Source: JAKFYM01 sp964612065
Lineage (GTDB): Bacteria > Bdellovibrionota > UBA1018 > CAIPTA01
Length of the DNA stretch: 64,000 nt
Assembly (NCBI GenBank): GCA_964612065.1
Contig: CAZTCD010000004.1
Location: 21,550 to 85,549, forward strand
Direction: 5' to 3'
Shown piece by piece: positions 34,868 through 45,604 of this stretch. Made by a program: the position numbers and the translations under genes. Numbering within the stretch: the first letter of the stretch is position 1; the number at the start of each line of letters is the position of its first letter. Under the pieces are notes generated by a model. That model made no database searches, was not told the origin of the DNA, and saw nothing but the letters and a program-made list of their open reading frames with translations.

Positions 34868-36974
34868 ATACGACGACGAGATCGTCAAGAAATTCGCCCT
34901 GGCCACGGTGGTTTGGGGTTTCGTGGCCTTTCTGCTCGGGGTGCTGATCGCCTCCCAGATGGCCGAGTGGCGGCTGAACTTCGGCATTCCGTGGCTCACC
35001 TTCGGAAGGCTGCGCCCCTTGCACACCAACGCAGCGATCTTCGCTTTCGCAGGTAACGCGATCTTTGCCGGCATTTATCATTCCTCACAGCGGCTGCTGA
35101 AAACACGCATGGGTTCGGACCTTCTGAGCAATATCCACTTCTGGGGCTGGCAGCTGATCATCGTGAGCGCAGCGATCACCCTCCCCCTCGGCTTCACCCA
35201 GGGCAAGGAATACGCCGAGCTCGAATGGCCGATCGATATCGCCATCACCCTGGTTTGGGTGGTTTTTGCCGTGAACCTCTTCCTTACTCTGGCCAAGAGA
35301 AGAGAGCAGCATATCTATGTGGCGATCTGGTTCTACATCGCCACGATCATCACGGTGGCCGTTCTCCACATCGTGAACTCCCTCTCCCTGCCCACCTCGC
35401 TCCTGAAAAGCTACCCGATCTATGCGGGCGTGCAAGACGCTCTCGTGCAATGGTGGTACGGCCACAATGCCGTGGCGTTCTTCCTCACCACGCCCTTCCT
35501 GGGGCTGATGTACTACTACATCCCCAAAGCGGCGGAACGGCCGGTATACTCCTACCGGCTCTCGATCATTCACTTCTGGTCGCTCGTATTCATTTATATC
35601 TGGGCGGGCCCCCACCACCTCCTGAATACCGCCCTACCCAACTGGGCCCAAACCCTAGGAATGACCTTCTCCCTCATGCTCTGGGCCCCAAGTTGGGGCG
35701 GCATGATCAACGGCCTCCTCACCTTGCGCAGCCGCTGGGACAAAGTGCGCACCGATCCCGTGCTGAAGTTCCTTATCGCCGCCGTGACATTTTACGGCAT
35801 GAGCACCTTCGAAGGACCTCTGCTTTCCATCAAGAGCGTGAACTCTCTCGCGCACTATACGGATTGGATCATCGGCCACGTGCACGGCGGCGCTCTGGGA
35901 TGGAACGGCTTCCTCACTTTCGGAATGCTCTACTACCTCGTGCCTCGCCTCTGGCGCACGCAGCTTTATTCCAAAGCGCTTGCCACCGCCCATTTCTGGC
36001 TCGGCACCCTCGGAATCGCCCTCTATATGCTCTCCATGTGGACCTCCGGGATCACCCAGGGCCTGATGTGGCGAGGCGTAGATGCCAGTGGCAAACTTCT
36101 CTATCCCGACTTCGTGGAAACGGTGATGCGCATCGTTCCGCTTTACTGGGTAAGGGCGGCCGGTGGGCTCATGTTCCTCACAGGCTTCCTGCTGATGGTA
36201 TTCAATCTCTGGCGCACCATCGCGGCGGCTCCTGCTGCGGAAGCCGGCGATACTCCTCCTGAAGGAAACCGGATCCCTCTTGCACAGGTGATGCAGGAAA
36301 AAGGGCACCGTTCCCTCGAAGGGATGACCACGGTATTCACCACCCTCGTTGTGGTGGCTGTACTGGTAGCAAGCGCCTGCTCGCTCCTGCCGAGCTTCCT
36401 CACTCCAGCCCGCTACGATCTGCCCACGATGATCCGTCCCTATACGGCTCTCGAGATCGCAGGGCGGGATATCTATGTGCGCGAAGGCTGCTACCTCTGC
36501 CACTCCCAGCAGATCCGCACCATGGTAAGCGAGGTGCTTCGTTATGGGCCCGCTTCCACGATGGAAGAAAGCGCTTACGATCGCCCCTTTCAATGGGGAT
36601 CCAAGCGCACCGGCCCTGATCTTGCGCGAGTGGGCAAGAAATATCCTGATCTATGGCACTACCGCCACATGATGGATCCCCGCGAGGTAACTCCGAAATC
36701 CCTCATGCCGGCTTATAAATGGCTCGGTAAGGATAAAATCGCTTTCGAGGGCTTACCCCGAAAAATGGAAGTGATGCGAACCCTCGGAGTTCCCTATACG
36801 AACTACGAGGTGGAAAACAGCGAGGATCACGCCAGGGCGCAAGCCAAGCGGATCGCTGAGGAGCTACAGGCACAGGGTGCGCCCGCAGGCCTCGAAAACA
36901 AGGAGATCACCGCTTTGATCGCCTACCTGCAGTCGCTCGGCCAGCTCGGCCGGATGAAGACAGCGGAAAAATAG
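34842..36974 (+). CDS. ccoNO: Fused cbb3 cytochrome oxidase subunits I and II (CcoN-CcoO)
   Basis: A 710-residue fusion. Residues 1-475 are CcoN: heme/copper ligands appear in RLRPLHTNAAIFAF, WWYGHNAVAFFL, YIWAGPHHLLNT and DWIIGHVHGGALGW. From about residue 490 a further TM (TTVFTTLVVVAVLVASACSL) leads into CcoO, with the heme c motif CYLCH near residue 550, then KRTGPDLARVGKKYPD and a conserved Met in KSLMPAYKWL. It is the catalytic unit of a high-affinity terminal oxidase reducing O2 with electrons from CcoP. In most Proteobacteria the two are separate genes; the fusion is known in some other phyla. AAGGA precedes the ATG. Confidence 0.93.
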   Translation: MMSANGNLRYDDEIVKKFALATVVWGFVAFLLGVLIASQMAEWRLNFGIPWLTFGRLRPLHTNAAIFAFAGNAIFAGIYHSSQRLLKTRMGSDLLSNIHFWGWQLIIVSAAITLPLGFTQGKEYAELEWPIDIAITLVWVVFAVNLFLTLAKRREQHIYVAIWFYIATIITVAVLHIVNSLSLPTSLLKSYPIYAGVQDALVQWWYGHNAVAFFLTTPFLGLMYYYIPKAAERPVYSYRLSIIHFWSLVFIYIWAGPHHLLNTALPNWAQTLGMTFSLMLWAPSWGGMINGLLTLRSRWDKVRTDPVLKFLIAAVTFYGMSTFEGPLLSIKSVNSLAHYTDWIIGHVHGGALGWNGFLTFGMLYYLVPRLWRTQLYSKALATAHFWLGTLGIALYMLSMWTSGITQGLMWRGVDASGKLLYPDFVETVMRIVPLYWVRAAGGLMFLTGFLLMVFNLWRTIAAAPAAEAGDTPPEGNRIPLAQVMQEKGHRSLEGMTTVFTTLVVVAVLVASACSLLPSFLTPARYDLPTMIRPYTALEIAGRDIYVREGCYLCHSQQIRTMVSEVLRYGPASTMEESAYDRPFQWGSKRTGPDLARVGKKYPDLWHYRHMMDPREVTPKSLMPAYKWLGKDKIAFEGLPRKMEVMRTLGVPYTNYEVENSEDHARAQAKRIAEELQAQGAPAGLENKEITALIAYLQSLGQLGRMKTAEK

Positions 36975-36989
36975 GAAGGAGCAGGAAAG

Positions 36990-37166
36990 ATGAAACAAGC
37001 ATTTCTCGCGAATTTTCCCTACGTGAGCATGGCCATCGTAGGCCAGCTGCTCTTCATGTCGGTTTTTATCGCCTCCATTTTTTGGGTATTCCGCCGCGGA
37101 TCGAAAGAGCTCTACGCGGAGCTCGCATCTTTGCCTCTGGACAGAAAGGACAGCCGTTATGAGTGA
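36990..37166 (+). CDS. ccoQ: CcoQ-like small membrane protein
   Basis: A 58-residue reading frame between ccoNO and ccoP, too small for many gene finders. It starts at ATG 36990 behind AAGGAGCAGGAAAG and encodes one TM helix (MAIVGQLLFMSVFIASIFWV) followed by the short basic and polar tail FRRGSKELYAELASL, the usual CcoQ plan. Its stop overlaps the start of ccoP by eight bases. CcoQ stabilises the oxidase under oxygen. Confidence 0.8.
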   Translation: MKQAFLANFPYVSMAIVGQLLFMSVFIASIFWVFRRGSKELYAELASLPLDRKDSRYE

Positions 37167-37731
37167 CCGGGAACGGGAAGCGGAGATTCTTCCGCACGAT
37201 TATGATGGGATTCAGGAGTTCGACAATCCCTTGCCGAACTGGTGGCTGCTCACGTTTTACGGAGCCATCGTGTTCTCTTTCCTCTACATCGGCTACTACC
37301 ATTTCGGCAGCGGCCCGAGCCTGATAGATGAGATGAACGCCGATCTCGCCCACGTGGCTGCTTTGGCCGAGGCTTCGCGGGCCTCCGCTCCGCCGCCCAA
37401 CGAGGAGGAGCTGAACGCGGCCTTCGCGAATCCCGGCACCCGGGCGCAAGGAAAACAGCTCTACGTGGAAAAATGTGCTGCCTGCCACGGCAACGATGGG
37501 CAGGGAATGATCGGCCCCAACCTCACCGACCGTTTCTGGATCCATGGAGATGGCACGCTATCGGCCTTGATCCAGGTGATCAACGAAGGCGTGGCGGAGA
37601 AAGGAATGCCTCCCTGGGGGCCCCTCCTCACGCGTGAGCAGCTCGTGGCCGCGGCGGTACATGTGAAGAGCCTGGCGGGCACTAAACCAGCCAATCCGAA
37701 AGAACCTCAAGGAACGGAGATCAAGAATTAA
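37159..37731 (+). CDS. ccoP: cbb3 oxidase subunit III (CcoP) with a single heme
   Basis: A 190-residue membrane-anchored cytochrome c. One TM near residues 30-50 (WLLTFYGAIVFSFLYIGYYH) preceded by the CcoP-typical YDGIQEFDNPLPNWW block, then one CAACH heme motif near residue 107 with GMIGPNLTDRFWIHGDGT and a Met ligand in KGMPPWGP. Most CcoP proteins are about 300 residues with two hemes; here only the second cytochrome domain is present, so the subunit is monoheme. Directly follows ccoQ and precedes ccoG. Confidence 0.9.
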   Translation: MSDREREAEILPHDYDGIQEFDNPLPNWWLLTFYGAIVFSFLYIGYYHFGSGPSLIDEMNADLAHVAALAEASRASAPPPNEEELNAAFANPGTRAQGKQLYVEKCAACHGNDGQGMIGPNLTDRFWIHGDGTLSALIQVINEGVAEKGMPPWGPLLTREQLVAAAVHVKSLAGTKPANPKEPQGTEIKN

Positions 37732-37732
37732 T

Positions 37733-39107
<1,375 letters not shown>

Positions 39108-39127
<20 letters not shown>

Positions 39128-39752
39128 GCTTCTCCCTTTTGGTGCCGCCCTGGCAGCGGCCTTGGCGGGATCGCTCCATTGCGCAGCGATGTGCGGCCCG
39201 CTGCGCCTGCTTGTAGCGGGAGTGAAGGGCGCACCGTGGAAATACCAGGGAGGCCGCTTCCTCGGCTATGGCCTGATGGGGGCCGCCGCCGGCGGGGTGG
39301 GATTCGTTTTGCCCTGGTGGGCTCTTGTGGCGGTGATTGCGCTGGGCTTGGGACTGAGCATAGTGCGAGTGGAGATTTTTCGGGGGCTGCGCCAAAGGCT
39401 TCTCCGGGCCGGAAGCGCGAGTCCCTTTCTTTTGGGATTGGCCTCGGGCCTGCTTCCCTGCGGGCTTCTGCACGGTTGGGTGGCTGCCGCAGCGGCCACC
39501 GGGCAACCGTTGCATGGAGCCGCATTGTTGCTGATCCTTTGGGCAGGGTCCACTCCGGCCTTGGAGCTGGCGCCCGGAATATTGAGAAAACCGCTGCGAG
39601 CGCTTCAGCTTCGCTATCCCAAAGCCCTTACTGCTCTTTTACTTGCCGCTGCGCTCGTGCCCCTGGCGATGCGGGTGCCCGGCAGCCTGCACGCCGCAAA
39701 AAGCTCTTCCGGAGAAAAAACAGAAGAGGTTCATCAATGCCACGGGCATTGA
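39108..39752 (+). CDS. TauE/SafE-like membrane protein of the cbb3 cluster
   Basis: A 214-residue protein with about six TM helices, of the sulfite exporter TauE/SafE-like (DsbD-like) family common after ccoG. The GSLHCAAMCGPLRLL motif near residue 20 (HCxxMCGP) and GLLPCGLLHGW near residue 115 are typical and may handle copper or thiols. The C-terminus is His/Cys-rich (EEVHQCHGH). TTG 39108 is the start: GGAGG lies six bases upstream and it overlaps ccoG; ATG 39078 has no ribosome site. There is no ccoH gene in the locus. Confidence 0.82.
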
Positions 39753-39762
39753 TCTCGCGAAT

Positions 39763-41136
39763 CTAACCCAGCTCCACGGTTTCCATGGGCGCCGCCACTT
39801 CAACTTCCCAGCATAGCTGGTCTTTGATCTTCACTCTCAGAGCATCCGCGGCCTGCGGTTCGCCATGCACCAGAAAAATCTTCTTCGGCGGCTTGCGAAG
39901 CCCGCCGATCCAGGAAAGCAGCTCCGACTGATCGGCGTGGGCAGACAAACCCGTGAGCTCCGCGATATGGGCACTAACCTTGAACCACTGTCCATGCATC
40001 TTGATCTCAGGGGCTCCATCGCGGAGGAGCCTTCCCCTGGTGCCCGCGGCCTGGTATCCCGTAAGGAGCACGGTATTTTTCCGGTCGAAAATTCTGTGAG
40101 CGAGATGGTGAAGAATCCTTCCTCCCGTAACCATTCCGCTCCCCGCGATCACGATCGTGGAAGACCGGGCCTGCAGAAGGTCTTTCGACTGCTGCCGGCT
40201 TCTTACCACCTGGGCCACATGCGCGATCTCTTCGGCGGATTCCGTATGACGGATGAGCCAATCGGGATTGTTAAGGTAGATCTCGGTGGCGCCTTCGGCC
40301 AGGGGGCTATCCAGATAGATCGGAAGCCCGGGAATCTTGCTGTGCTTGCGGAGGCGGGAAAGGAGCAATAGAAGATCCTGTGTGCGCCCCACGGCGAAAC
40401 TCGGAATCAGGAGGTGCCCTCCCCTCTTCTCCGTTTCCCAAACCACCCTCGCCAGCGCATCGGCAGCGCTTTCAGGATCGTGAAGGCGATCACCGTAGGT
40501 GGATTCAAGCACAAGATAATCGGCCTCCTCCAGCTTCTCCCGGGGCTTCAGCAGAAGAGGGTGTTCCCGGCCCAAATCCCCGGAAAACACGAGGCGCTTT
40601 CCTCCCGCATCGATTTCAGCAAAGGCCGAGCCCATGATGTGGCCCGCATTACGAAACCGAAACCGAAATCCGGGAAGGATCTCGGTCCAATCGCCCGCTT
40701 TCAGCGAAACAAAATTTTTAAGCACGGCTCTCGCGTCTTCACCGGTAAAAAGGGGCGCCGCCGGATGGTGGCGGGAATAGCCCTTCTCATTGGCGTAAGC
40801 GGCGTCCTCCTCCTCGATGGTAGCTGCATCGGCGAGAAGAATACGAGCCAGTTCCCGGGTGGGTTCCGTTACGAATATCTTTCCCTGAAATCCTTCCCTA
40901 TGAAGAATAGGAAGGTAACCGCTATGGTCGAGATGCGCGTGGGTGAGGATTACGCCATCAATCGTGGAGGGATCCACCGGAAAGCCGGCGCGGTTCCTGA
41001 GCCTGAGCTCCTTAATGCCCTGAAAAAGCCCGCAGTCCACGAGGATCTTTTTCCCGCCGAAGCAAAGGAGATGGCGGGATCCGGTTACGGTGCCCGCCGC
41101 TCCAAGAAACTGTAAACTCAAGGGGGAGGTGTTCAT
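39763..41136 (-). CDS. Beta-CASP metallo-beta-lactamase-fold hydrolase (RNase-like)
   Basis: A 457-residue enzyme: MBL domain with HxHxDH in ILTHAHLDHSGYLP, followed by the beta-CASP insert (PSFAVGRTQDLLLLLSRL, IYLDSPLAEGATEIY) and the C-terminal RNA-specificity domain (GYQAAGTRGRLL, LSAHADQSELLSWI, FLVHGEPQAADAL). It most resembles CPSF-like RNases, so RNA cleavage is likely. Start at ATG 41136 fits the family N-terminus; the ORF to 41196 would overlap the CBS gene. It follows the CBS gene by 17 bases and probably shares its sigma-54 promoter. Convergent with the TauE-like gene. Confidence 0.88.
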   Translation of the reverse strand: MNTSPLSLQFLGAAGTVTGSRHLLCFGGKKILVDCGLFQGIKELRLRNRAGFPVDPSTIDGVILTHAHLDHSGYLPILHREGFQGKIFVTEPTRELARILLADAATIEEEDAAYANEKGYSRHHPAAPLFTGEDARAVLKNFVSLKAGDWTEILPGFRFRFRNAGHIMGSAFAEIDAGGKRLVFSGDLGREHPLLLKPREKLEEADYLVLESTYGDRLHDPESAADALARVVWETEKRGGHLLIPSFAVGRTQDLLLLLSRLRKHSKIPGLPIYLDSPLAEGATEIYLNNPDWLIRHTESAEEIAHVAQVVRSRQQSKDLLQARSSTIVIAGSGMVTGGRILHHLAHRIFDRKNTVLLTGYQAAGTRGRLLRDGAPEIKMHGQWFKVSAHIAELTGLSAHADQSELLSWIGGLRKPPKKIFLVHGEPQAADALRVKIKDQLCWEVEVAAPMETVELG

Positions 41137-41153
41137 TTCAAAGGAACGCCCGG

Positions 41154-41636
41154 CTAGATTCCCACGGAAGCCGCGGATCGGGTGGCCTCTCGCCAAAGAG
41201 GCTCATAAGTGAAATCGAGTACAGCGAGCTTGCCACCCTTGTCCTCATTCAGAAGAATCTCGTGCAGCACTCGCATCATGTCTTCCGTGGTGATGATCCC
41301 CACCACCGAGCTGCCGTGAGTTACCATCAATGCCGAAATCTTTTCTTCCAGCATCATGCGCACGGCCTTGGAAAGAGGAGTGTTCTGCTCCACGGTAACC
41401 ACCGGCCAGTTCATATAGTCTGCGGCAACCGCGTCGGCTCGGAACCTCGGCCCGGAGGGATCCATGGCGCGCTTCACGTCACGATCAGAAATAATGCCCG
41501 CCAGCTCACCCTGGGAGCCGATCACCGGCATATGACGGATCCGGCTTTCTTCCATCACCTTCCATATCTCCGCCATGGGCTGATTCCATTCGGCCGATTT
41601 GAAAGACTTCGTCATCTGGCTGCGCACATTTTCCAT
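41154..41636 (-). CDS. CBS-domain pair protein
   Basis: A 160-residue protein made of two CBS motifs (about 14-72, SRIRHMPVIGSQGELAGIIS; and 80-130, EEKISALMVTHGSSVVGIIT), expected to sense adenine nucleotides. The C-terminal LDFTYEPLWRE block is shared with the CBS protein at 47592, so the two are paralogs. GAGGATTAAAG precedes the ATG. A strong -24/-12 promoter is 46 bases upstream and the beta-CASP gene follows. Confidence 0.88.
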   Translation of the reverse strand: MENVRSQMTKSFKSAEWNQPMAEIWKVMEESRIRHMPVIGSQGELAGIISDRDVKRAMDPSGPRFRADAVAADYMNWPVVTVEQNTPLSKAVRMMLEEKISALMVTHGSSVVGIITTEDMMRVLHEILLNEDKGGKLAVLDFTYEPLWREATRSAASVGI

Positions 41637-41681
41637 CTTTAATCCTCGCTTTTTTTCTTTCTCTCAAATGAGACAAGCGAG

Positions 41682-41698
41682 AGCAAGGCCAATGCCAG
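41682..41698 (-). promoter_or_regulatory. Sigma-54 promoter for the CBS/beta-CASP pair
   Basis: CTGGCATTGGCCTTGCT on the minus strand matches both elements (CTGGCA, CTTGCT) with exact spacing. Predicted start near 41671, leader of 34 bases carrying TTGTCTCA. Confidence 0.7.
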
Positions 41699-41842
41699 CT
41701 GACGGGCCCATTAATCGTCCTCCCCTTCGACCCAGTGAGACAAGACGACCCAGGCCGGGACAGTCCGATGCGCCTCTTCCGGATGGGAGTGATTTCTAGT
41801 AAGCTTGGGGCGATTTCCACCACACTGCAAAAGGAACCACCG

Positions 41843-42610
41843 GTGAAACCCAGATCCATCGCTATTTCCGTCCTGATCCTGCTGGCAGTTCTGGCGGGAG
41901 CCCTTTTTCTAGTCAAAAAATCCTCCTATACCATCGTGAAACCGGAGCGGGGTGATATCACCGAAGCCGTTTATGGCTTGGGTAAAGTGAAAAGCGAAAA
42001 GCGATACCAGGTGATCGTAGGGGTGATTTCCACGGTCAGCAGACGTTTTGTGAATGAAGGCGAAGTGGTAAAAAAAGGGCAGCCGCTGATCGAGTTCGAC
42101 TCCCAGGCACTCTTTCGTGCCCCTTTCAACGGCACGGTTACCATGGCGGCGATCGATGAAGGGGAAACGGCCCTCCCCCATGTGCCCCAGCTCCGCGTGG
42201 AGGACCTCAGCGATCTTTATCTGGAGCTCTCGCTCGAGCAGCAAGCGGCGATCCGAGTGAAAAAAGGGCAGGCTGCCAAACTCAGCTTTGAGTCCGTGAG
42301 GGGAACGGTATTCAAAGGAAGCGTTACTTCGCTATACTCCCGGGAGGATGAATTCCTCGCACGGATCGATGTGGAAGGCCTGCCCGACGGCGTGCTTCCG
42401 GGCATGACCGCGGATGTGACCGTGGAAATCGGCCAGATCAAGAATGCGCTTCTGGTACCCCTCAAGGCCGTGCTGAGCGGGATGGTTACCGTCAGGCGGA
42501 ATGGCCGCTGGGAAAAGGTGAAGGTGGACATCGGGCATATCGATGGGCTCAGTGCCGAAGTGAAAGGCGGGCCCCTCACCGAAGCGGATGAAATCCGGAT
42601 GGGGAACTGA
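41843..42610 (+). CDS. Periplasmic adaptor of an ABC exporter (HlyD/MacA type)
   Basis: A 255-residue membrane fusion protein with an N-terminal anchor (IAISVLILLAVLAGALFLV) and a biotinyl-lipoyl core (VNEGEVVKKGQPLIEFDS then FRAPFNGTVTMAAIDEGE), a beta-barrel region and a GQIKNALLVPLKAV stretch. No coiled coil hairpin. GTG 41843 is chosen for the AAGGAACC site just upstream. It overlaps the permease gene by one base and forms a MacAB-like unit with it and the ATPase. Confidence 0.85.
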   Translation: MKPRSIAISVLILLAVLAGALFLVKKSSYTIVKPERGDITEAVYGLGKVKSEKRYQVIVGVISTVSRRFVNEGEVVKKGQPLIEFDSQALFRAPFNGTVTMAAIDEGETALPHVPQLRVEDLSDLYLELSLEQQAAIRVKKGQAAKLSFESVRGTVFKGSVTSLYSREDEFLARIDVEGLPDGVLPGMTADVTVEIGQIKNALLVPLKAVLSGMVTVRRNGRWEKVKVDIGHIDGLSAEVKGGPLTEADEIRMGN

Positions 42611-43866
42611 TGTTTTTTCTCTCCTGGCGCCAGCTCGTTTCCAGAAAAGGGCAAACGCTCCTCGTACTGCTGGGAATCAGCTTCGGCACTCTCTTGTTCG
42701 TGGCCATCTCGGGGCTCCAGCTCGGGATGAGGAAATACATCGCCGACCGCCTGTTGGATAATACTGCTCACATCCTGATCTCCGGAGCCGAGCGAATGAT
42801 CGATCCCGAGGAAGTAACGGAAGCGCTCTATGGCCCCCGGGGCCGGGGCGGGCAGAACGTTCGCTGGCTGCTTCCCCCCTACGGAAAAAGAGAGGAAACC
42901 AGGCTGGAGAATTACCAGGGCTGGTATGAGCGCCTCTCCCGGGATCCCGACGTTCTGGATTTCTCCCCCCGCCTCTCGGCCAACGCCATCCTGTCCAACG
43001 GCGTATTCACCGCCTCCGTGAACCTTACCGGCACCGTGCCCGACCGCCACATGCGCATCACGTCCATCGAGAAGTATATGCAATCGGGATCGTTCACCGC
43101 GCTCCAGGGCGGCAGCAACAGCATCGTGATCGGCAGCGGAGTGGCCAAGGATCTGGGTGCCCGGCTGAACTCCTATGTAAACGTGAGCACGGGCCGGGGG
43201 GAATCACGCCCATTCAAAGTGGTAGGGATTTCCCACTTCGGGAACGACCAGATCGACAAAAGCATCGCTTTCGCGGAGCTCGCCAACGTGCAAACTCTCA
43301 CCAAGAGCCCGGGCCGCGTGAGCGCCATTGCGGTAGCCTTGTTTGATATCAATCAGGCCGTGCCAAAAGCGCAGGAGTGGAAGATGCTCGGGCCTGATAA
43401 GGTGGAAGACTGGCAGGAAGCCAACAAAATGTTTATGGAGATGATCCGGGTGCAGGACTATACCCGCTGGTTCATCACCAGCGCGATTCTCGTGGTGGCA
43501 GCCTTCGGGATCTATAATGTTCTCTCCATCCTGATCAGCCAGAAGAAAAAAGAGATCGCGATTCTTCGCGCCATCGGCTACGGGCCGGTCAAGATCCTGC
43601 AGCTGATCCTTTACCAAGGCCTCCTTCTAGGAATTGGCGGCGGTATGATCGGCCTGGTGCTTGGTTATCTTCTTTGCGTACTGATCGGGAGTATTGATCT
43701 GGGCATCGAGATCGGTGGCAGCCACAGCCTGCTGATCAGCTATGATCCGAGCATTTACAGCACTGCGTTCGTGGCCGCCAACGCGGCCGCTCTTCTCGCT
43801 TCCTATCTTCCGGCCCTGGCGGCGAGCCGCCTTACGCCCATGGATATCATCCGCTCGGAGATCTGA
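42610..43866 (+). CDS. ABC transporter permease (FtsX/LolE/MacB type)
   Basis: A 418-residue permease: TM1 near residues 15-35 (LLVLLGISFGTLLFVAISGL), a 230-residue periplasmic MacB-like domain, then three C-terminal TMs (WFITSAILVVAAFGIYNVLS, LLLGIGGGMIGLVLGYLLCV, STAFVAANAAALLASYLPAL) with the FtsX coupling motif KKKEIAILRAIGYG. It belongs to the lipoprotein-releasing/MacB type of mechanotransmission transporters, moving substrate from the periplasm. One-base overlaps to both neighbours. Confidence 0.88.
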   Translation: MFFLSWRQLVSRKGQTLLVLLGISFGTLLFVAISGLQLGMRKYIADRLLDNTAHILISGAERMIDPEEVTEALYGPRGRGGQNVRWLLPPYGKREETRLENYQGWYERLSRDPDVLDFSPRLSANAILSNGVFTASVNLTGTVPDRHMRITSIEKYMQSGSFTALQGGSNSIVIGSGVAKDLGARLNSYVNVSTGRGESRPFKVVGISHFGNDQIDKSIAFAELANVQTLTKSPGRVSAIAVALFDINQAVPKAQEWKMLGPDKVEDWQEANKMFMEMIRVQDYTRWFITSAILVVAAFGIYNVLSILISQKKKEIAILRAIGYGPVKILQLILYQGLLLGIGGGMIGLVLGYLLCVLIGSIDLGIEIGGSHSLLISYDPSIYSTAFVAANAAALLASYLPALAASRLTPMDIIRSEI

Positions 43867-44525
43867 TGATCGAATGCCGTAATCTCGTCAAAGAGTTCGG
43901 AACCCCTCCCCAAAGGATTCTGCACAGCCTGAATTTTACGATTCCCGAAGGGGAATTCGTATCCATCACCGGCCGTTCGGGAAGCGGGAAGAGCACCTTG
44001 CTCTACCTGGTGAGCACGCTCGATCAACCCACGTCCGGGCAGGTGCTGATCGATGGCCACAACACCACCGGCTGGTCGTCGGATGAGGTGCACGCCTTCA
44101 GAAACAGGCACGTGGGTTTCATCTTCCAGTTCCACTTCCTCCTTCCCGAACTCACCTCCCTGGAAAACGTGCTTCTTCCTGCCCGGAATCTGGGTACGGA
44201 AAAAGAAAAGGAAGGCGAAGCCATGGCTTTGCTCGAACGAATGGGCATCGGACGGCATGCTCACAAATATCCCGGGCAGATGTCCGGAGGCGAGCAGCAA
44301 AGGGTGGCGATCGCACGCGCGCTCCTGCTGAAACCCAAATATATCTTCGCCGACGAGCCCACCGGGAACCTCGACACTGAAAACGCCGGCCTTGTAATGG
44401 AAATGCTGAAGCAGGAAAACAAACGCGGAGCCACCATTTGCCTGGTAACGCACGAGCCGGATTTCGCCGCCATGGCCAGCCTGGAGATTTTCCTCAGCGA
44501 TGGAAGAATCACCGGCCGCGCCTGA
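43866..44525 (+). CDS. ABC transporter ATP-binding protein (LolD/MacB type)
   Basis: A 219-residue ATPase with Walker A GRSGSGKST (near 38-46), Q-loop FIFQFHFLLPEL, signature MSGGEQQRVAIARAL, Walker B YIFADEPTGNLD and H-loop LVTHEPDFA. This is the LolD/MacB class that pairs with FtsX-like permeases. It ends the adaptor-permease-ATPase operon. Confidence 0.92.
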   Translation: MIECRNLVKEFGTPPQRILHSLNFTIPEGEFVSITGRSGSGKSTLLYLVSTLDQPTSGQVLIDGHNTTGWSSDEVHAFRNRHVGFIFQFHFLLPELTSLENVLLPARNLGTEKEKEGEAMALLERMGIGRHAHKYPGQMSGGEQQRVAIARALLLKPKYIFADEPTGNLDTENAGLVMEMLKQENKRGATICLVTHEPDFAAMASLEIFLSDGRITGRA

Positions 44526-44579
44526 CAAAGGATCGATTCGCTTCGGTCAGGCACACCGGAGCCGTAGATGCCTCGGGCT

Positions 44580-44596
44580 CTGGCACCGAATCTGCA
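44580..44596 (+). promoter_or_regulatory. Sigma-54 promoter for the DUF2892/HemG-like operon
   Basis: CTGGCACCGAATCTGCA matches CTGGCAC and CTGCA with a ten-base GG-GC gap. Predicted start near 44607, about 136 bases before ATG 44743; the leader contains TTGTCTCA at 44714-44721. Confidence 0.65.
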
Positions 44597-44742
44597 AATG
44601 ATTTCGCAATTGCCTTCTCCCTTGAAATCGGGCCGCTGTAGCGTCGAAATTTCACGCAGCCCACGGCAAATCTTCCGCTTCGATGTGTCCCGAAGGCCCG
44701 CAGGCAGGAAGATTTGTCTCAAAGCCAGAATAAGGAGCCAAA

Positions 44743-44934
44743 ATGCCAGCCAGAAACATCAGCCACCCCGACCGTATCCTTCGAGCCATACTCGGATCAG
44801 CCGTGCTTGCTCTGGTGTTTTTCGGTCCGCAAACCGCCTGGGGATACCTAGGCCTGATCGCCCTCATCACGGCATTGTCCGGCTTCTGCCCTCTTTACCG
44901 GATCGCGGAAGCTGCCGGCCTGAAGGGAAGGTAA
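44743..44934 (+). CDS. DUF2892 small membrane protein
   Basis: A 63-residue protein of the YgaP-type transmembrane domain family (DUF2892): HPDRILRAILG start, TM helices (AVLALVFFGP and YLGLIALITALSG) and the conserved FCPLYRI Cys-Pro. Such proteins often accompany rhodanese, OsmC or persulfide enzymes, as further along here. AGGAG site upstream. A paralog is at 46911. Confidence 0.85.
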   Translation: MPARNISHPDRILRAILGSAVLALVFFGPQTAWGYLGLIALITALSGFCPLYRIAEAAGLKGR

Positions 44935-44947
44935 CGAAGGGAGTTTT

Positions 44948-45586
44948 ATGAAAAAGATCGCGCTCGTGTACTCCTCGAAGCACGGGCAAACAGAAAAGAT
45001 CGCCCGCTATATGGAAGCCAAGCTTCAGGAGCGCGGGTATTCCACTCAGCTCTTGGAAGCCTCAGGGAACTTTTCCCTAAACTCCTGCGTGGACGCAGTG
45101 ATCTGCGGCAGCCCTGTATACGCTGGTAAGTTCCGCCAGCCGCTCCTCCGCTGGGTGCAAAATCACCGCAAAGAAATGCATGACTTTCCCGTGGGCCTTT
45201 TCACCGTTACCCTGAATGCCGCCGACAAACATCAAACCGCCCGCGCCGACGACTCCCGCCTGCTCCGCGAGCTCATCAGCCAGACAGGCCTTCACCCTTC
45301 GCACGTGGCCAGTTTCGCCGGCGCGTTGAAGTACCGTTCTTACTGGTGGCCTACCCGGTGGATGATGCGCAGAATTGCGGCCAAAGCTGGAGGCGATACC
45401 GATACCAGCCGGGATCATGAATACACCAGCTGGGCCCAGGTAGACTCATTCCTCAGTGCTTTCGTATCGCAAAAGAGAGCGTCTCCGTTTTCCACCAGTC
45501 AGCAGGCGGGCGAAAGCGAAGCCGGCCTGTACGCGGTGCCAGGGCCCTCGCTCGAGCAGGAAAACCAGGCCACTCTGCCCGCATAG
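44948..45586 (+). CDS. HemG-like flavodoxin-family protein
   Basis: A 212-residue FMN flavodoxin. The phosphate loop is YSSKHGQTEKIA (residues 8-19) and further blocks are ICGSPVYAGKFRQPLLRW and a C-terminal WPTRWMMRRIAAKAGGDTD plus EYTSWAQVDSF, which is characteristic of HemG, the menaquinone-linked protoporphyrinogen IX dehydrogenase that works without oxygen. The last 40 residues are an unrelated tail. Thirteen bases after the DUF2892 gene; same operon. Confidence 0.82.
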   Translation: MKKIALVYSSKHGQTEKIARYMEAKLQERGYSTQLLEASGNFSLNSCVDAVICGSPVYAGKFRQPLLRWVQNHRKEMHDFPVGLFTVTLNAADKHQTARADDSRLLRELISQTGLHPSHVASFAGALKYRSYWWPTRWMMRRIAAKAGGDTDTSRDHEYTSWAQVDSFLSAFVSQKRASPFSTSQQAGESEAGLYAVPGPSLEQENQATLPA

Positions 45587-45604
45587 CTTCACAGCCGGGA
45601 AAAA